DNA from: Photorhabdus laumondii subsp. laumondii
GTDB taxonomy: Bacteria; Pseudomonadota; Gammaproteobacteria; Enterobacterales; Enterobacteriaceae
NCBI RefSeq assembly: GCF_003343245.1
Contig: NZ_CP024901.1
Span: 2,604,001 to 2,668,000, forward strand
DNA length: 64,000 nt
Direction of reading: 5' to 3'
Position 1 is the stretch's first letter. The number at the start of each line of letters is the position of its first letter. Made by a program: the position numbers and the translations under genes. Positions 17,191 through 26,026 of this stretch are shown here, one piece after another. Under the pieces are notes generated by a model that saw only the letters and a list, made by a program, of their open reading frames with translations, had not been told where the DNA came from and did no database searches.

Positions 17191-17382
17191 GATACCGACT
17201 CATCGGCCCCATCAGCTTTTGGTGTTGAAATTGAATATCCCGTATCGACTGGAGTGAAACGAATAAGTACAACGGGACCTGGATCACATCAAATTACGGA
17301 TAATAATGGTGCTGGTACGGATCGTATTAGGTTTAAAAGTTACTCTATAGGTCAAGTCATTAGGATCATTTACAACGCTTAA
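17191..17382 (+). pseudogene. 3' remnant of an unrecognised gene
   Basis: A 63-residue open stretch follows directly after an in-frame TGA and ends in TAA. It reads like the end of a secreted or beta-rich protein (GVEIEYPVSTG, TGPGSHQITDNNGAG, SIGQVIRIIYNA). There is no start codon with a ribosome site, so it is probably a leftover fragment. Confidence 0.35.
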
Positions 17383-17451
17383 AGTTGAGCCTATGGTTTG
17401 CTTTTTTTGATGGATAAATGAAACACAAGAGTAGCAACCATAGGCTTTTCA

Positions 17452-17844
17452 TTAATTCAAGGATCTAAGAATTCCATCTGACAATGATTTCGATTCTACT
17501 GCTTGATGGAAGCCTTCTTCTGGATGAATCATAGAAACAAGTCTGGTTTTTATGACTGGCTTACCGTCAAAGTAAATAAACAACTCTTTCCCTAAGTTTC
17601 TTGCTAAAAAAAGTTTGAACCGGTCACTACAATTCAGTCCTTTTTTAACCTTAATAAAAATGTTATTGGCATTCACAGCTAAATCATCACCGACTTCTCC
17701 TACAGGAAGAGCTTGTTCTATACAAGGTTTGGATAAATGAAATGTTTCATTACCTGCGATGTAATCAAGAGAAAGTGGTTGTTTCTGCGAAACACACCCT
17801 GTAAGACCAAGGATAATAGACAGCGTAAGGATGAATTTAGTCAT
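17452..17844 (-). CDS. Small lipoprotein with a SecD-P1-head-like C-terminus
   Basis: A lipoprotein signal (ILGLTGC, lipid on Cys17) with a following Val-Ser, so outer-membrane sorting is possible. The C-terminal ~60 residues (FLARNLGKELFIYFDGKPV) resemble the head subdomain of the SecD first periplasmic region, a motif also found in small stand-alone lipoproteins. The 130-residue protein has a good GAGGGC ribosome site and stands alone between remnants. Function unknown. Confidence 0.6.
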   Translation of the reverse strand: MTKFILTLSIILGLTGCVSQKQPLSLDYIAGNETFHLSKPCIEQALPVGEVGDDLAVNANNIFIKVKKGLNCSDRFKLFLARNLGKELFIYFDGKPVIKTRLVSMIHPEEGFHQAVESKSLSDGILRSLN

Positions 17845-18059
17845 TCAGTTTGCCCTCATTGTTGACATTAGTATTCTCAATTATAGCTACCAAAATAAGT
17901 TATTTTATGCAAGTTATTTTTTTCTTTGTCGGTTTTATTAATTAAGAGCGGGTAAATTTATTAAAGAGTTCGGTTTTCTAATCAAGTACATTGTTTCCTG
18001 TGATCTTTTATCAGCAATGTTATCAGGGGAGCATCCTATGCTACTCCCTAATAATAAGA

Positions 18060-18206
18060 TTATTTGCTTTTTTTATTTCTTCTTTTATTGCCGGCAGCAA
18101 TATGAGCTTGTATCTCCTCTTGAGATAATGGTGTTTTAGCGGGTGATATTTGTGACGTAATATCAAAAATATTCCTATCATCGAATTCAGGATGGTTAAT
18201 AAATGG
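18060..18206 (-). pseudogene. 3' remnant of an unrecognised gene, cut by IS630 debris
   Basis: On the minus strand a frame reads FPFINHPEFDDRN, then ISPAKTPLSQEEIQAHI and a Lys/Arg-rich tail before TAA. It has no start codon and its 5' side is replaced by the IS630 remnant, so it is a truncated gene. A stem-loop (GGGAGTAGCAT and complement) lies just beyond its stop codon and may have been its terminator. Confidence 0.4.
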
Positions 18207-18216
18207 AAAATATTAA

Positions 18217-18513
18217 AAAATTCATCTTATTGTGGATGGTGCGGGTGACAACAAAGCTCATCTTGTGGAGGAGTAGGCTTATGTTAGCAACATTGAGTGA
18301 CATTACCTTCCTTCATATAGCCAAAATTTAAACCCGATAGAACGATTATGGAAGGTTATGAATGAACCTGTTCGAAATAACCGTTATTTCGCTGATAAAC
18401 ATGAATTTCGAGACAAAGTCTTCAAATTTTTCACCACAACGCTACCTGATATAGCGGACTCGCTGATGTCTGGAATTAACGACCATTTTCAGGTGCTAAA
18501 AACGGCATCTTGA
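18217..18513 (+). pseudogene. IS630-family transposase C-terminal remnant
   Basis: The frame reads IHLIVDGAG, HLVEE, stop, then HYLPSYSQNLNPIERLWKV and continues to a TGA. These are the second Asp and the Glu boxes of the IS630 DDE transposase. Two in-frame stops interrupt it and the N-terminal half is missing, so it cannot be active. A partial ERIC end follows directly. Confidence 0.8.
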
Positions 18514-18531
18514 AAGATGACGGGTATATAC
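18508..18531 (-). repeat. Partial ERIC end
   Basis: Only the outer ~24 bases of the element remain (CTTGAAAGATGACGGGTATA), fused to the IS630 remnant, which suggests deletion or insertion within an earlier ERIC copy. Confidence 0.6.
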
Positions 18532-18568
18532 ATAAATATCGTGATTGTGATCTATAAGCAATCAATAA

Positions 18569-18600
18569 GAAAACCTCACTTGTAGAAAGTGAGGTTTTTT
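18569..18600. terminator. Bidirectional terminator-like hairpin
   Basis: Perfect stem AAACCTCACTT / AAGTGAGGTTT with a 4-6 base loop, with a T-run on the plus side and TTTTCTT on the minus side. It ends the metallophosphoesterase gene on the minus strand. Confidence 0.75.
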
Positions 18601-18630
18601 ATCAATCTAAAATATCAGTACGATGTATCT

Positions 18631-20028
18631 CTATTTACCACAAACAGTGGTCATTTTTTTAACAAACTTTGGAGTACCGTCTATTCCATTATATGCAGAT
18701 ATTTGCATGCATTTTTTGTTAACATCAATGATAAAGAAATCACCTTTAAATAGTGCTCCACTGTCATAGACTCTTGCATTTCCAAATATCGAGGCGGTGT
18801 ATTCTTTAAGGAAATGTGAATGCCCAACGAAAACAGCCATAACGTTGTATTTTTTAATCAGCGACTTAAATTTTTCTTTTTCAGCATAACTGCTGTTATT
18901 AATAAAATGGTCATACCCATCGTGAAAATTTAAAACTACAGCTTTTCCTCTTGTCTGAGCAGATTCAAGATCGCTTTCCAACCAATCAAGGGATTTTGTA
19001 ATATAAACGGTTGGGCTGACATAGTGGTCCAAATTGACATTATAGGTAGGATAGTTTTGCAATTGAACATAATGAATATCCCCGAAATCCCAGGAATAAG
19101 ATAAACTGCCTTTCCATGCTTCATTATCATAGTCATAGGAGAAATTATTCAATTCTTTACTATAATCACTTATTCTCTCTGCCATATCAAAGACAGCAGA
19201 TCTGGCGCAGGCATTACGACTGAAATCAAAACCTTCTGGATAAGTACAATCATTAACATTATTTGCATAATCATGATTTCCTAATCCCATAAATAGCGGG
19301 AATTTGATTTTTGATGTATATATCTCCTCAAGGCTTTTTCTGGTACTAGCGCGTCCAAACTCGGTAAGATCACCATTAACAATGCCAAAAGCAAGATGAT
19401 TGCGGTCATAAATATTATTGATACTATTTGCTACCTTTTTATTTAATTCTTCCCACGGTTTTTTGTCGGCATTAGGATCGCCCTGTTCAGGATCTAAACG
19501 CCACGGCTGAGGATCTGACATCACGGCAATTTTATAATTGCTGCCTATATTTTTTTCAGTGAGATAAATATCAATCTGTATGCCTAAAGAAGATGAGCTT
19601 TTAACTGTTTTCTCAAGTTTATAATGAGTTGATGCCTCGGAGAGATGGATATTGTGGTTCTGTACACCCCAATATGAAAGGTTCCAGTGAACATTTAACT
19701 TATCTTCACCATTGGGTAAACGATAAATAATTTTGCCCTCGGTGCCACTAAAAATCTTACCTTTTGAGGCAAATGAATCGTGACTATATGCGGATATTGA
19801 TGACGATGGTTTTTCAATCCAACTTCCCCAAAGTAAGTCTGTTTTTTCAGCCACTAATGAATGTGATGTATTATTATGCAAATAAATTTTTACATATTGC
19901 GCATTGTTGTTGCCATTAAAATTCTGGTCTTCTGTTTGATTTTCTGCGAAAGCGCTACATCCTGATACAACTAATGCTATAAAAAATACCACGGCAAAGC
20001 GAATTTTCTTAGTGATAAGATCACCCAT
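18631..20028 (-). CDS. Lipoprotein: aegerolysin-like domain fused to a calcineurin-like metallophosphoesterase
   Basis: The N-terminus is a lipoprotein signal with lipobox VSGC (Cys24). Residues ~45-155 look like an aegerolysin-type beta-sandwich: WGSW, then SGTEGKI, then VHWNLSYWG, matching the GTTG...HWDCPWG pattern of those membrane-lipid binders. From ~160 on, the phosphoesterase metal motifs appear: SDPQ, GDLTEFG, GNHDY, NFHDG and GHSH. Such enzymes hydrolyse phosphomono- or diesters with two metal ions. The combination suggests an enzyme held at host lipid, perhaps sphingolipid, but this is inference. AGGAAAC precedes the ATG. The phosphoesterase call is firm; the N-terminal call is moderate. 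Confidence 0.75.
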   Translation of the reverse strand: MGDLITKKIRFAVVFFIALVVSGCSAFAENQTEDQNFNGNNNAQYVKIYLHNNTSHSLVAEKTDLLWGSWIEKPSSSISAYSHDSFASKGKIFSGTEGKIIYRLPNGEDKLNVHWNLSYWGVQNHNIHLSEASTHYKLEKTVKSSSSLGIQIDIYLTEKNIGSNYKIAVMSDPQPWRLDPEQGDPNADKKPWEELNKKVANSINNIYDRNHLAFGIVNGDLTEFGRASTRKSLEEIYTSKIKFPLFMGLGNHDYANNVNDCTYPEGFDFSRNACARSAVFDMAERISDYSKELNNFSYDYDNEAWKGSLSYSWDFGDIHYVQLQNYPTYNVNLDHYVSPTVYITKSLDWLESDLESAQTRGKAVVLNFHDGYDHFINNSSYAEKEKFKSLIKKYNVMAVFVGHSHFLKEYTASIFGNARVYDSGALFKGDFFIIDVNKKCMQISAYNGIDGTPKFVKKMTTVCGK

Positions 20029-20342
20029 AACGTTTCCTATTTTAAATTTTCAATATGATGATATTCAGAAAATATTTATATTCCAAAACGTTATAATGTT
20101 AAATTTAATTATTTAAATTGTCAGTTTTAAAAAAGCTAATGGTTTACATAGGAAGCGATATTAAGGCTAGCATTCAGGTCAGCTTGTCAAGGATGGCCGC
20201 TGTTCACATAGAGATAATGTGAAAAGGGGCCGAAGGCGTATAGCCTCGACCTCTATTCATCCCATCATTCATCAACGGTAAAATATTGGCGTAATATTTT
20301 CTCTGAATTTTGTGTATTTTCCTTCAGAAAGAGAATGTGGGT
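20029..20342. other. Intergenic stretch between ynfD and the metallophosphoesterase
   Basis: AT-rich near the phosphoesterase start, where its promoter must lie. The only structure I see is the hairpin at 20221-20251. No coding frame is convincing. Confidence 0.4.
20221..20251 (-). terminator. Probable terminator downstream of ynfD
   Basis: On the minus strand GGTCGAGGC pairs with GCCTTCGGCC (two wobble pairs) around TATAC and is followed by CCTTTTC. It lies ~90 bases past the ynfD stop. Confidence 0.45.
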
Positions 20343-20606
20343 TTACTTGGAAGATTGGCTTCCTTGCCGGATATACATAATCTTTTTGGTATTATTTTCA
20401 CAATACCCAACGATTTTACCACCGGCTTGTTCAATGTGGTCATTAGCAACAATTTCCAATGTAAAGCCAGATTCCGGCACACCATTATTGATAATTTTCT
20501 GCGCAATTTGTTCTTTCACGCTTTCGCATGAAGCTTGTGCAGCAAGTGCAAATGGAGGTAGGGTAAAGAGCAGTGCGCTAAATAAAAGCGCTTTCTTCAT
20601 CTTCAT
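20343..20606 (-). CDS. ynfD: YnfD, DUF1161 small periplasmic protein
   Basis: An exported protein of ~87 residues: a signal peptide (KKALLFSALLFTLPPFALA) and then a domain with a Cys pair (ASCESVKEQI, GYCENNTKKI) and the phrase NGVPESGFTLEIV that marks the DUF1161 family. Function unknown in E. coli as well. The start is ambiguous: GTG, ATG, ATA, ATG and ATG codons are stacked; the ATG at 20606 is best placed relative to AAGG. ynfB lies just upstream on the same strand, with little space, so they may be co-transcribed. Confidence 0.85.
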   Translation of the reverse strand: MKMKKALLFSALLFTLPPFALAAQASCESVKEQIAQKIINNGVPESGFTLEIVANDHIEQAGGKIVGYCENNTKKIMYIRQGSQSSK

Positions 20607-20621
20607 TATCATCACCTTATA

Positions 20622-20984
20622 TTACGGTCTGATGGGCATACCTGTATTGCTGTCTAAACAACGTTCGGTATTGGGTTCCCAATAAGCATTGATATTGGTA
20701 CTTTTCATACATGTATCACGAGCATCAATGGCTTTATCGAACTTGTCGAACTCTTTCTCGGCACGTTTATTAACTTTAGTGCGAAGATTCTTTGTTTCAT
20801 TCCATTGTTCTTTGCTTTGACGAGCGGCTTCTTTATCGAGCACAGAATCTCCGTTGCCATTCACTGTGACGCAGGTACTTCCAGAAGTACAAGTTGCCGC
20901 CAATGCTGGCGTTTGCCATAACAATGGTATTGCCAGAGCGATAGCTGGCATGGCTTTTAATATCAAAGAATTACAAATATTCAT
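20622..20984 (-). CDS. ynfB: YnfB, UPF0482/DUF1283 periplasmic protein
   Basis: An exported 120-residue protein. The signal peptide ends at TPALA, followed by [18 protein letters not shown] and the conserved helix [16 protein letters not shown], then [15 protein letters not shown] at the end. This is the DUF1283 pattern of E. coli YnfB, whose job is unknown. A strong AGAGG site precedes the ATG. ynfD lies 15 bases downstream. Confidence 0.9.
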
Positions 20985-21115
20985 CTTTTATCCTCTTGAA
21001 TTCTCTTGAGAGTAGCGTGAGTGGAGCCAATTTAGATGGCACAATAAGAAACTATCAGATAGATAAATTATAAGATAGCATTAAGATGTTCAACAAATTA
21101 TCAAGAAGAGTGTAA

Positions 21116-21865
21116 TTATTCATTTCTGTGCACATTAAGCCCGGCAAATGACTGGCAAACTGGCATCATTTCTAATGTATTAATGTTGACATGAGCAGGT
21201 AAATTAGCGACCCAAAAAACAGCTTCAGTGACATCTTCGGCGGTTAATGCTTGCGTGCCATCGTAGGTTTTATTCACTTTATCATTGTCGCCTTTAAAAC
21301 GTACTAAAGAAAACTCAGTGCCACTCACTAAGCCGGGTTCTATATCAGTGACTCGGATATTTTTTCCCTGCAAATCGGCTCGTAAGCCCAAACTAAACTG
21401 TTTGACGAAGGCTTTAGTTGCGCCATAAACATTCCCACCGGAATATGGCCAGCTTGCAGCGGTAGAACCGATATTAATAATATGCCCATGATTTCTTTTT
21501 ACCATTTCAGGCAGTAGAGCACGGGTCATATTGACGAGCCCTTTGACATTGGTATCAATCATTATTTCCCAGTCATCCAAATTAGCCAGATGAGCGGGTT
21601 CTAATCCAAGCGCTAAACCGGCATTATTGACTAAAATATCGATATGGCGGAGTGATTCGGGTAATTGCTCTACAACCTGGTTGATAGCGGCCCGATCAGT
21701 GACATCAAGTTGAACAAAGTAAAAGTTATCACCCAGCTCAGCTTTTAATTTTTCTAACCGTTCTTTACGGCGTCCAGTCGCAATAACTTTAGCTCCGTTT
21801 TGAATGAATTTTCTGGCAATTGATTCACCAAAACCTGAAGTTGCTCCTGTCACAAAAATGATCAT
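21116..21865 (-). CDS. ydfG: YdfG, NADP-dependent 3-hydroxy acid dehydrogenase (SDR)
   Basis: A classical short-chain dehydrogenase: VTGATSGFGES cofactor loop, NNAGLAL, and the Ser-Tyr-Lys set (GSTAASWP, YGATKAF). The sequence runs closely parallel to E. coli YdfG, which oxidises serine, allo-threonine and 3-hydroxy acids and reduces malonic semialdehyde. I start it at the ATG at 21865 (MIIFVTG), where AGAGG lies at proper distance, and not at the upstream codon that would add 12 unmatched residues. An ERIC copy lies directly upstream. Confidence 0.92.
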   Translation of the reverse strand: MIIFVTGATSGFGESIARKFIQNGAKVIATGRRKERLEKLKAELGDNFYFVQLDVTDRAAINQVVEQLPESLRHIDILVNNAGLALGLEPAHLANLDDWEIMIDTNVKGLVNMTRALLPEMVKRNHGHIINIGSTAASWPYSGGNVYGATKAFVKQFSLGLRADLQGKNIRVTDIEPGLVSGTEFSLVRFKGDNDKVNKTYDGTQALTAEDVTEAVFWVANLPAHVNINTLEMMPVCQSFAGLNVHRNE

Positions 21866-21903
21866 ACAAAACCTCTTGTGTACTCGTACTGTTTCTACCA
21901 TCA

Positions 21904-22031
21904 GTATACCCGTTATCTTTCAAGTTGCCTCTTTGTTGGCTGCACTCACTCACCCCGGTCACATAGTTTGCTATGCTCCCGGGGATTCGCTCCTTTGCCG
22001 CCGCGATCTATCTTGAAATCTATTGGGTATA
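21904..22031 (+). repeat. ERIC-type intergenic repeat, copy 5
   Basis: Full-length copy between ydfG and stlA, with core CACCCCGGTCACATAG and GCTCCCGGGGATTCGC and ends TATACCCGTTATC and ATTGGGTATA. Confidence 0.9.
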
Positions 22032-22089
22032 AATGGGATTCTGTATTTTTAGTCAAGAGATGATTGAAAAACTTTCAGTGATTTTCTTT

Positions 22090-23688
22090 TTATTCTTCCA
22101 GCATGATTTCTGGCAGAGGAAGTTGATCATTAATAATTGCATCCGCAATGCGGATTATATCTTCATCCAACGCACGATCAGTGATCAAAGGAGAACTGAT
22201 TTCGCGTACTGCATGGTAAAATTTAGCAGTTTCAGGCGCAATTTCACTAATATTGCCGCGAAGATGAATGGCCTGACAAACTACCAGAATTGTCATTGAA
22301 ACAATATTGCGTAATTTCTGCTCCATCTCTAAAACATCTTGAGCGGCATGCAGACCTAAACTGACAATATCTTGATTGTATTGTTCTGTGGCGAGGGTAT
22401 GAATACCTGATGCAGCACAATCATGGCGAATTGCAGCAACTAAAGCGGTTTGAGAAAGTTGGACGCCTTTAAAACCTTGATACATGCCGGGTGTCGGACT
22501 CAGTGAATTAGGTAATCCACGAGAGAAACGGTTATCCATCATAAGAGCCACAATGGCGTGAAGATGATTGGCAATTAAAGCAATATCCAGTTTTAATGCA
22601 TCCATTGTTCGGGCGACATATTGCCCCATAAAATTTCCACCGTGTAGAACATCGCCATTTTCTGGATCTATCAATGGATTATCATTAGCTGAGATAACTT
22701 CCCGTTCCAATATTTTCCGAGCGGTAGCTAAAGATTCTGGCACTATACCTAATACTTGTGGTGCACAGCGAATTGAATAAACTTCCTGTAAGGTATCATT
22801 TAGTTGGGTAATTTCTTGATGACGACAAGCTTTATTGGCTTGTTCTTTAACCCCAGATAATAGATTAACCTGCGTTGAACCTGCCAATAAATTACGCAAT
22901 GCACTTGCCACCGCGTTTTGACCAGGATGATTTTTTACTTGTTGAATCCGGGCATCATAATGTTCATGAGATGCAAGTAATGCTTCAACAGCAAGGGCAA
23001 TCGCAGAAATTGAGGCTTTAAATAGTTTTTCCAGTTTAATGACGGTGATTGCACTGATTCCTGACATTACCCGGGTGCCGTTAATCAGAGCAAGACCTTC
23101 TTTGGCTTTTAACGATAATGGTGTCAACCCTGCACGTTTAATTGCTTCAGCAGCGTCAATTTCTGCGCCCATATAATAAACTTTGCCGATACCACATAAT
23201 GCTCGTGCAATATAAGATAAAGGAATTAAATCACCGCTTGCACCCACTGAGCCATAGCGAGGAACCAGAGGAACAATGTCATGATTAATATGATCAACAA
23301 TTGCTTGAGCGACAATTGGTCTGGTTGCAGACCAACCTTTGCAAACAGAAAGTAACATAGTAAATTGTGACGCTTTAATACAAGGTTTGGACATATAGTC
23401 CCCAGTACCAGCAGAAAGAAAAGTTAACAGATTTTGCTGATGCTCTGCGATTTTCTCAAATGGCACAACTAAATTGGCATTCCCTCCAAATCCTGTATTG
23501 ATTCCATATATAACCTCTCCTGAATTTAATTTTTCCTCTAATTTTTCACGACCATGCGTCAAAAGTTCAGTGATCTCCGTTGATATTTCTACTTTTTTTT
23601 GTTTTATCGCAATGTCATAGATATCTTCCAAAGAGATAAGGCCATTTTTATTAATAATAATGGTTGGCTGAACATCTTTAGCTTTCAT
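22090..23688 (-). CDS. stlA: Phenylalanine ammonia-lyase StlA (stilbene and cinnamate biosynthesis)
   Basis: Converts L-phenylalanine to trans-cinnamate and ammonia, the first step to the isopropylstilbene antibiotic and cinnamoyl products of Photorhabdus. It belongs to the HAL/PAL family: the self-forming MIO cofactor comes from Ala150-Ser151-Gly152 in SVGASGDL, and the mobile-loop Tyr61 is in VIYGINTGFG. The 532-residue product matches my memory of StlA almost throughout. The start at 23688 (MKAKDV) is preferred over an in-frame ATG 12 bases upstream, because GGAG lies 7 bases before it. The gene stands alone, apart from other stilbene genes, as known in this genus. Published work reports control by TyrR, Lrp and sigma S. 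Confidence 0.96.
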   Translation of the reverse strand: MKAKDVQPTIIINKNGLISLEDIYDIAIKQKKVEISTEITELLTHGREKLEEKLNSGEVIYGINTGFGGNANLVVPFEKIAEHQQNLLTFLSAGTGDYMSKPCIKASQFTMLLSVCKGWSATRPIVAQAIVDHINHDIVPLVPRYGSVGASGDLIPLSYIARALCGIGKVYYMGAEIDAAEAIKRAGLTPLSLKAKEGLALINGTRVMSGISAITVIKLEKLFKASISAIALAVEALLASHEHYDARIQQVKNHPGQNAVASALRNLLAGSTQVNLLSGVKEQANKACRHQEITQLNDTLQEVYSIRCAPQVLGIVPESLATARKILEREVISANDNPLIDPENGDVLHGGNFMGQYVARTMDALKLDIALIANHLHAIVALMMDNRFSRGLPNSLSPTPGMYQGFKGVQLSQTALVAAIRHDCAASGIHTLATEQYNQDIVSLGLHAAQDVLEMEQKLRNIVSMTILVVCQAIHLRGNISEIAPETAKFYHAVREISSPLITDRALDEDIIRIADAIINDQLPLPEIMLEE

Positions 23689-24088
23689 TTTAATCTCCAT
23701 ATATAAGAATGGTAATAATATTTTGAAGAAACGAACTCCCTAAGGATACAAATTAGTATAGATATAAAATATAAAAAGCAGTCAATTTTAAATAAAATTA
23801 AAATAAATGGTTCGTAAAAATTAATTTACAAATTTAATTGAGGAGGTAATTGTAACAATGACAATTAATATATTTACAATTTGCAATTATTTGTTTTTGA
23901 AATCTGATAGTAAATGGTCGGTAATATAAATCCCGTTGACATAAATTTTAGTTGATCATTAACAATCAAACAAATAACAATTATTTGTTTTCCTAAGAAT
24001 ACAAACTAGAATGTAATTATGTTACCACGTAAATAAAGCAATTGGAGTGTTCATCGAAAAATAAACTGATATCTAGTCGAGGTGATTT
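23689..24088. other. Divergent stlA / chitinase control region
   Basis: About 400 bases of very AT-rich DNA with no gene. A short direct repeat (CCTAAGGATACAAATTAG at 23739 and CCTAAGAATACAAACTAG at 23992) and a repeated CAATTATTTGTTT (23884 and 23978) stand out, together with a palindrome at 23968-23990. No perfect TyrR box (TGTAAA-N6-TTTACA) is visible. Confidence 0.5.
23968..23990. promoter_or_regulatory. 10-bp palindrome in the stlA-chitinase divergent region
   Basis: AAACAAATAA and its complement TTATTTGTTT are separated by CAA. The right arm also occurs singly ~100 bases away. It looks like an operator that could serve both divergent genes; the cognate regulator is unknown. Confidence 0.45.
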
Positions 24089-25792
24089 ATGTCAAAAATA
24101 ATCCAGACAGATTCTTTTAGTGAACAGTCTTATCAGATAGATAATTTCAATCCATCAACTGAAACAATAAATTTCAGTTACACATCGGGAAGAATCGCAT
24201 TACCAGTCTATAATAAATATGACACACGAAATAAACCTAAAGTTTTTGGTTATTATACAGATTGGTCGCAATATGACGGTCGATTACAAGGAAATCAAGA
24301 TCCCATTCGTCGAGGTAGAGGAATAGATTTACAGCACCTTTTAGATAATCCTTTTGCTTATGATAAATTAGTTATTGGTTTCTGTGGAATATTAGGTGAT
24401 GAGGGCGAAAAGAAGCAGCAAATTAAAGAGCAAGCGCCATTATTTGCCCGCACCAATAATGGAGAAGTGACATTCACAGATGCTTGGGGAGATTGCCAAT
24501 CTTATCAGAATTGTACTTATTCTGGTTGGCAAGATATCCAAATGCCAAGGGATTTCGATCAATCTAAAAGTATGGGCGTATTAGGTGGATTGGCTAAAGT
24601 TCAACAAGCTGCAAAAGCTCAAGGCCATGATCTTATTATGTCATTTAGTGTCGGTGGTTGGACCATGAGTAATGGCTTTTATGCTATGGTCAGAGACGAA
24701 ACACTAAAATCCTATTTCTGTTCGAGTCTAGTGGATATATTCCAACGTTTCCCTATGTTTACCGAAATTGATATTGATTGGGAATATCCGGGCGTTGCTG
24801 GAAATGAAGGTAACATGTATGCGTCAGACGATGGCGATTATTATGTTAGTTTAATTAAAGATTTAACTGCTGCTTTTAAAGAAGCAGGGCGTTCAGATAT
24901 AAAAATAAGTATCGCTTGTTCGGCGGTACCAGAGAAAATGGAAAAATCAAAAATACCTGAATTACTGCAAGTTGGGCTATATGGTGTTAACGTTATGACC
25001 TATGATTTCTTTGGTACGCCGTGGGCTGAAAGGTTGTTACATCACACCAATCTCCGCAATTATCCTAGTGGTGAGAATAGTGTAGAAAAGGCGGTTGAAT
25101 ATTTATTGAGTCTTGGTGTGCCTGCATCTGCCATTAATATTGGTTACACCGGCTATTCACGCAATGGCAGAAATACGGTTATTGATAGTTATTCTCCATT
25201 ATCCGGCAGTTATGATCCTGGTTATGTCCCGAAAAAAGAACCGAAGATTACCACAACCGGCTCGTTTGAATCAGGGACCACAGAATGGTACGACACGATA
25301 TATAATTATCTGGATTTGGAAGAAAAGAGGGGAAGAAATAATTTTGACTTATATACCGATGAAATAGCAGACGCTGATTATCTCTATAATAAGGATAGTC
25401 AGTTGTTTATTTCTCTTGATACCCCTCGTTCCGTTAAATCTAAAGCACAATATGCACTAGAAAAGAATCTGGGAGGAATATTTACATGGACCGCCGATCA
25501 AGATCGTGGTTTATTGGTCAATGCGGCGAGGGAAGGGCTTGGTTGTGAGTTAATCACGGAAAAAATAGATATGACACCATTCTACTTCAAGGGTGTTAAT
25601 GTTGAACCGGTTGATCCCATTCATCCCGATACAGGGAGTGATTACCCTGTCTGGGATGCAAATAGGGCATATAAGGCCGGCGATAGAGTGAGTTGGAACA
25701 ATCAAAATTGGGAAGCTAAATGGTGGAATAGAGGCACCGAGCCAGATGGTGCAGGAACATCTGATGCTTATCCTTGGGTAAAAATTGCATAA
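24089..25792 (+). CDS. GH18 chitinase with C-terminal chitin-binding module
   Basis: The catalytic barrel carries FTEIDIDWEYPG, the DxxDxDxE signature of GH18, with Glu232 as the acid. SFSVGGWT and VMTYDFFG are the other conserved strands. The last ~50 residues form a CBM5/12-type module (WDANRAYKAGDRVSW, NWEAKWWNRGTEP). There is no N-terminal signal peptide, as in chitinases associated with Photorhabdus and Yersinia Tc toxins, so release must use another route. GAGGTGA precedes the ATG. Divergent from stlA. Likely role: attack on the insect peritrophic matrix or cuticle. Confidence 0.92.
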   Translation: MSKIIQTDSFSEQSYQIDNFNPSTETINFSYTSGRIALPVYNKYDTRNKPKVFGYYTDWSQYDGRLQGNQDPIRRGRGIDLQHLLDNPFAYDKLVIGFCGILGDEGEKKQQIKEQAPLFARTNNGEVTFTDAWGDCQSYQNCTYSGWQDIQMPRDFDQSKSMGVLGGLAKVQQAAKAQGHDLIMSFSVGGWTMSNGFYAMVRDETLKSYFCSSLVDIFQRFPMFTEIDIDWEYPGVAGNEGNMYASDDGDYYVSLIKDLTAAFKEAGRSDIKISIACSAVPEKMEKSKIPELLQVGLYGVNVMTYDFFGTPWAERLLHHTNLRNYPSGENSVEKAVEYLLSLGVPASAINIGYTGYSRNGRNTVIDSYSPLSGSYDPGYVPKKEPKITTTGSFESGTTEWYDTIYNYLDLEEKRGRNNFDLYTDEIADADYLYNKDSQLFISLDTPRSVKSKAQYALEKNLGGIFTWTADQDRGLLVNAAREGLGCELITEKIDMTPFYFKGVNVEPVDPIHPDTGSDYPVWDANRAYKAGDRVSWNNQNWEAKWWNRGTEPDGAGTSDAYPWVKIA

Positions 25793-25805
25793 TTAATTAA
25801 GCCAA

Positions 25806-25838
25806 GCCACCAGTATGATATATCTACTGGTGGCGTTT
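25806..25838 (+). terminator. Terminator of the chitinase gene
   Basis: Perfect 10-bp stem GCCACCAGTA / TACTGGTGGC, loop TGATATATC, followed by GTTT, directly after the chitinase stop. Confidence 0.75.
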
Positions 25839-25841
25839 ATA

Positions 25842-25970
25842 ATATATCCGTCATCTTTCAAGTTGCCTCTTTGTTGGCTGCACTCCCTCACCCCGGTCAC
25901 ATCGTTATCTATGCTCCCGGGGATTCGCTCCCTTGCCGTCGCGATCCATCTTGAAATCTATTGGGTATAA
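25842..25970 (+). repeat. ERIC-type intergenic repeat, copy 6
   Basis: Full-length copy just past the chitinase terminator; the core has ACATCGTTATC in place of ACATAGTTTGC. Confidence 0.9.
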
Positions 25971-26026
25971 GTGTATCTAGAGTAATGATATGGAATTCGT
26001 TCCGGTATGACAATTTACTCGGAATA

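Noticed and set aside
23689..24088. Canonical TyrR box search
   Set aside because: No close match to TGTAAA-N6-TTTACA found; half-site-like TGTAAC and TTTACA occur but with wrong spacing.
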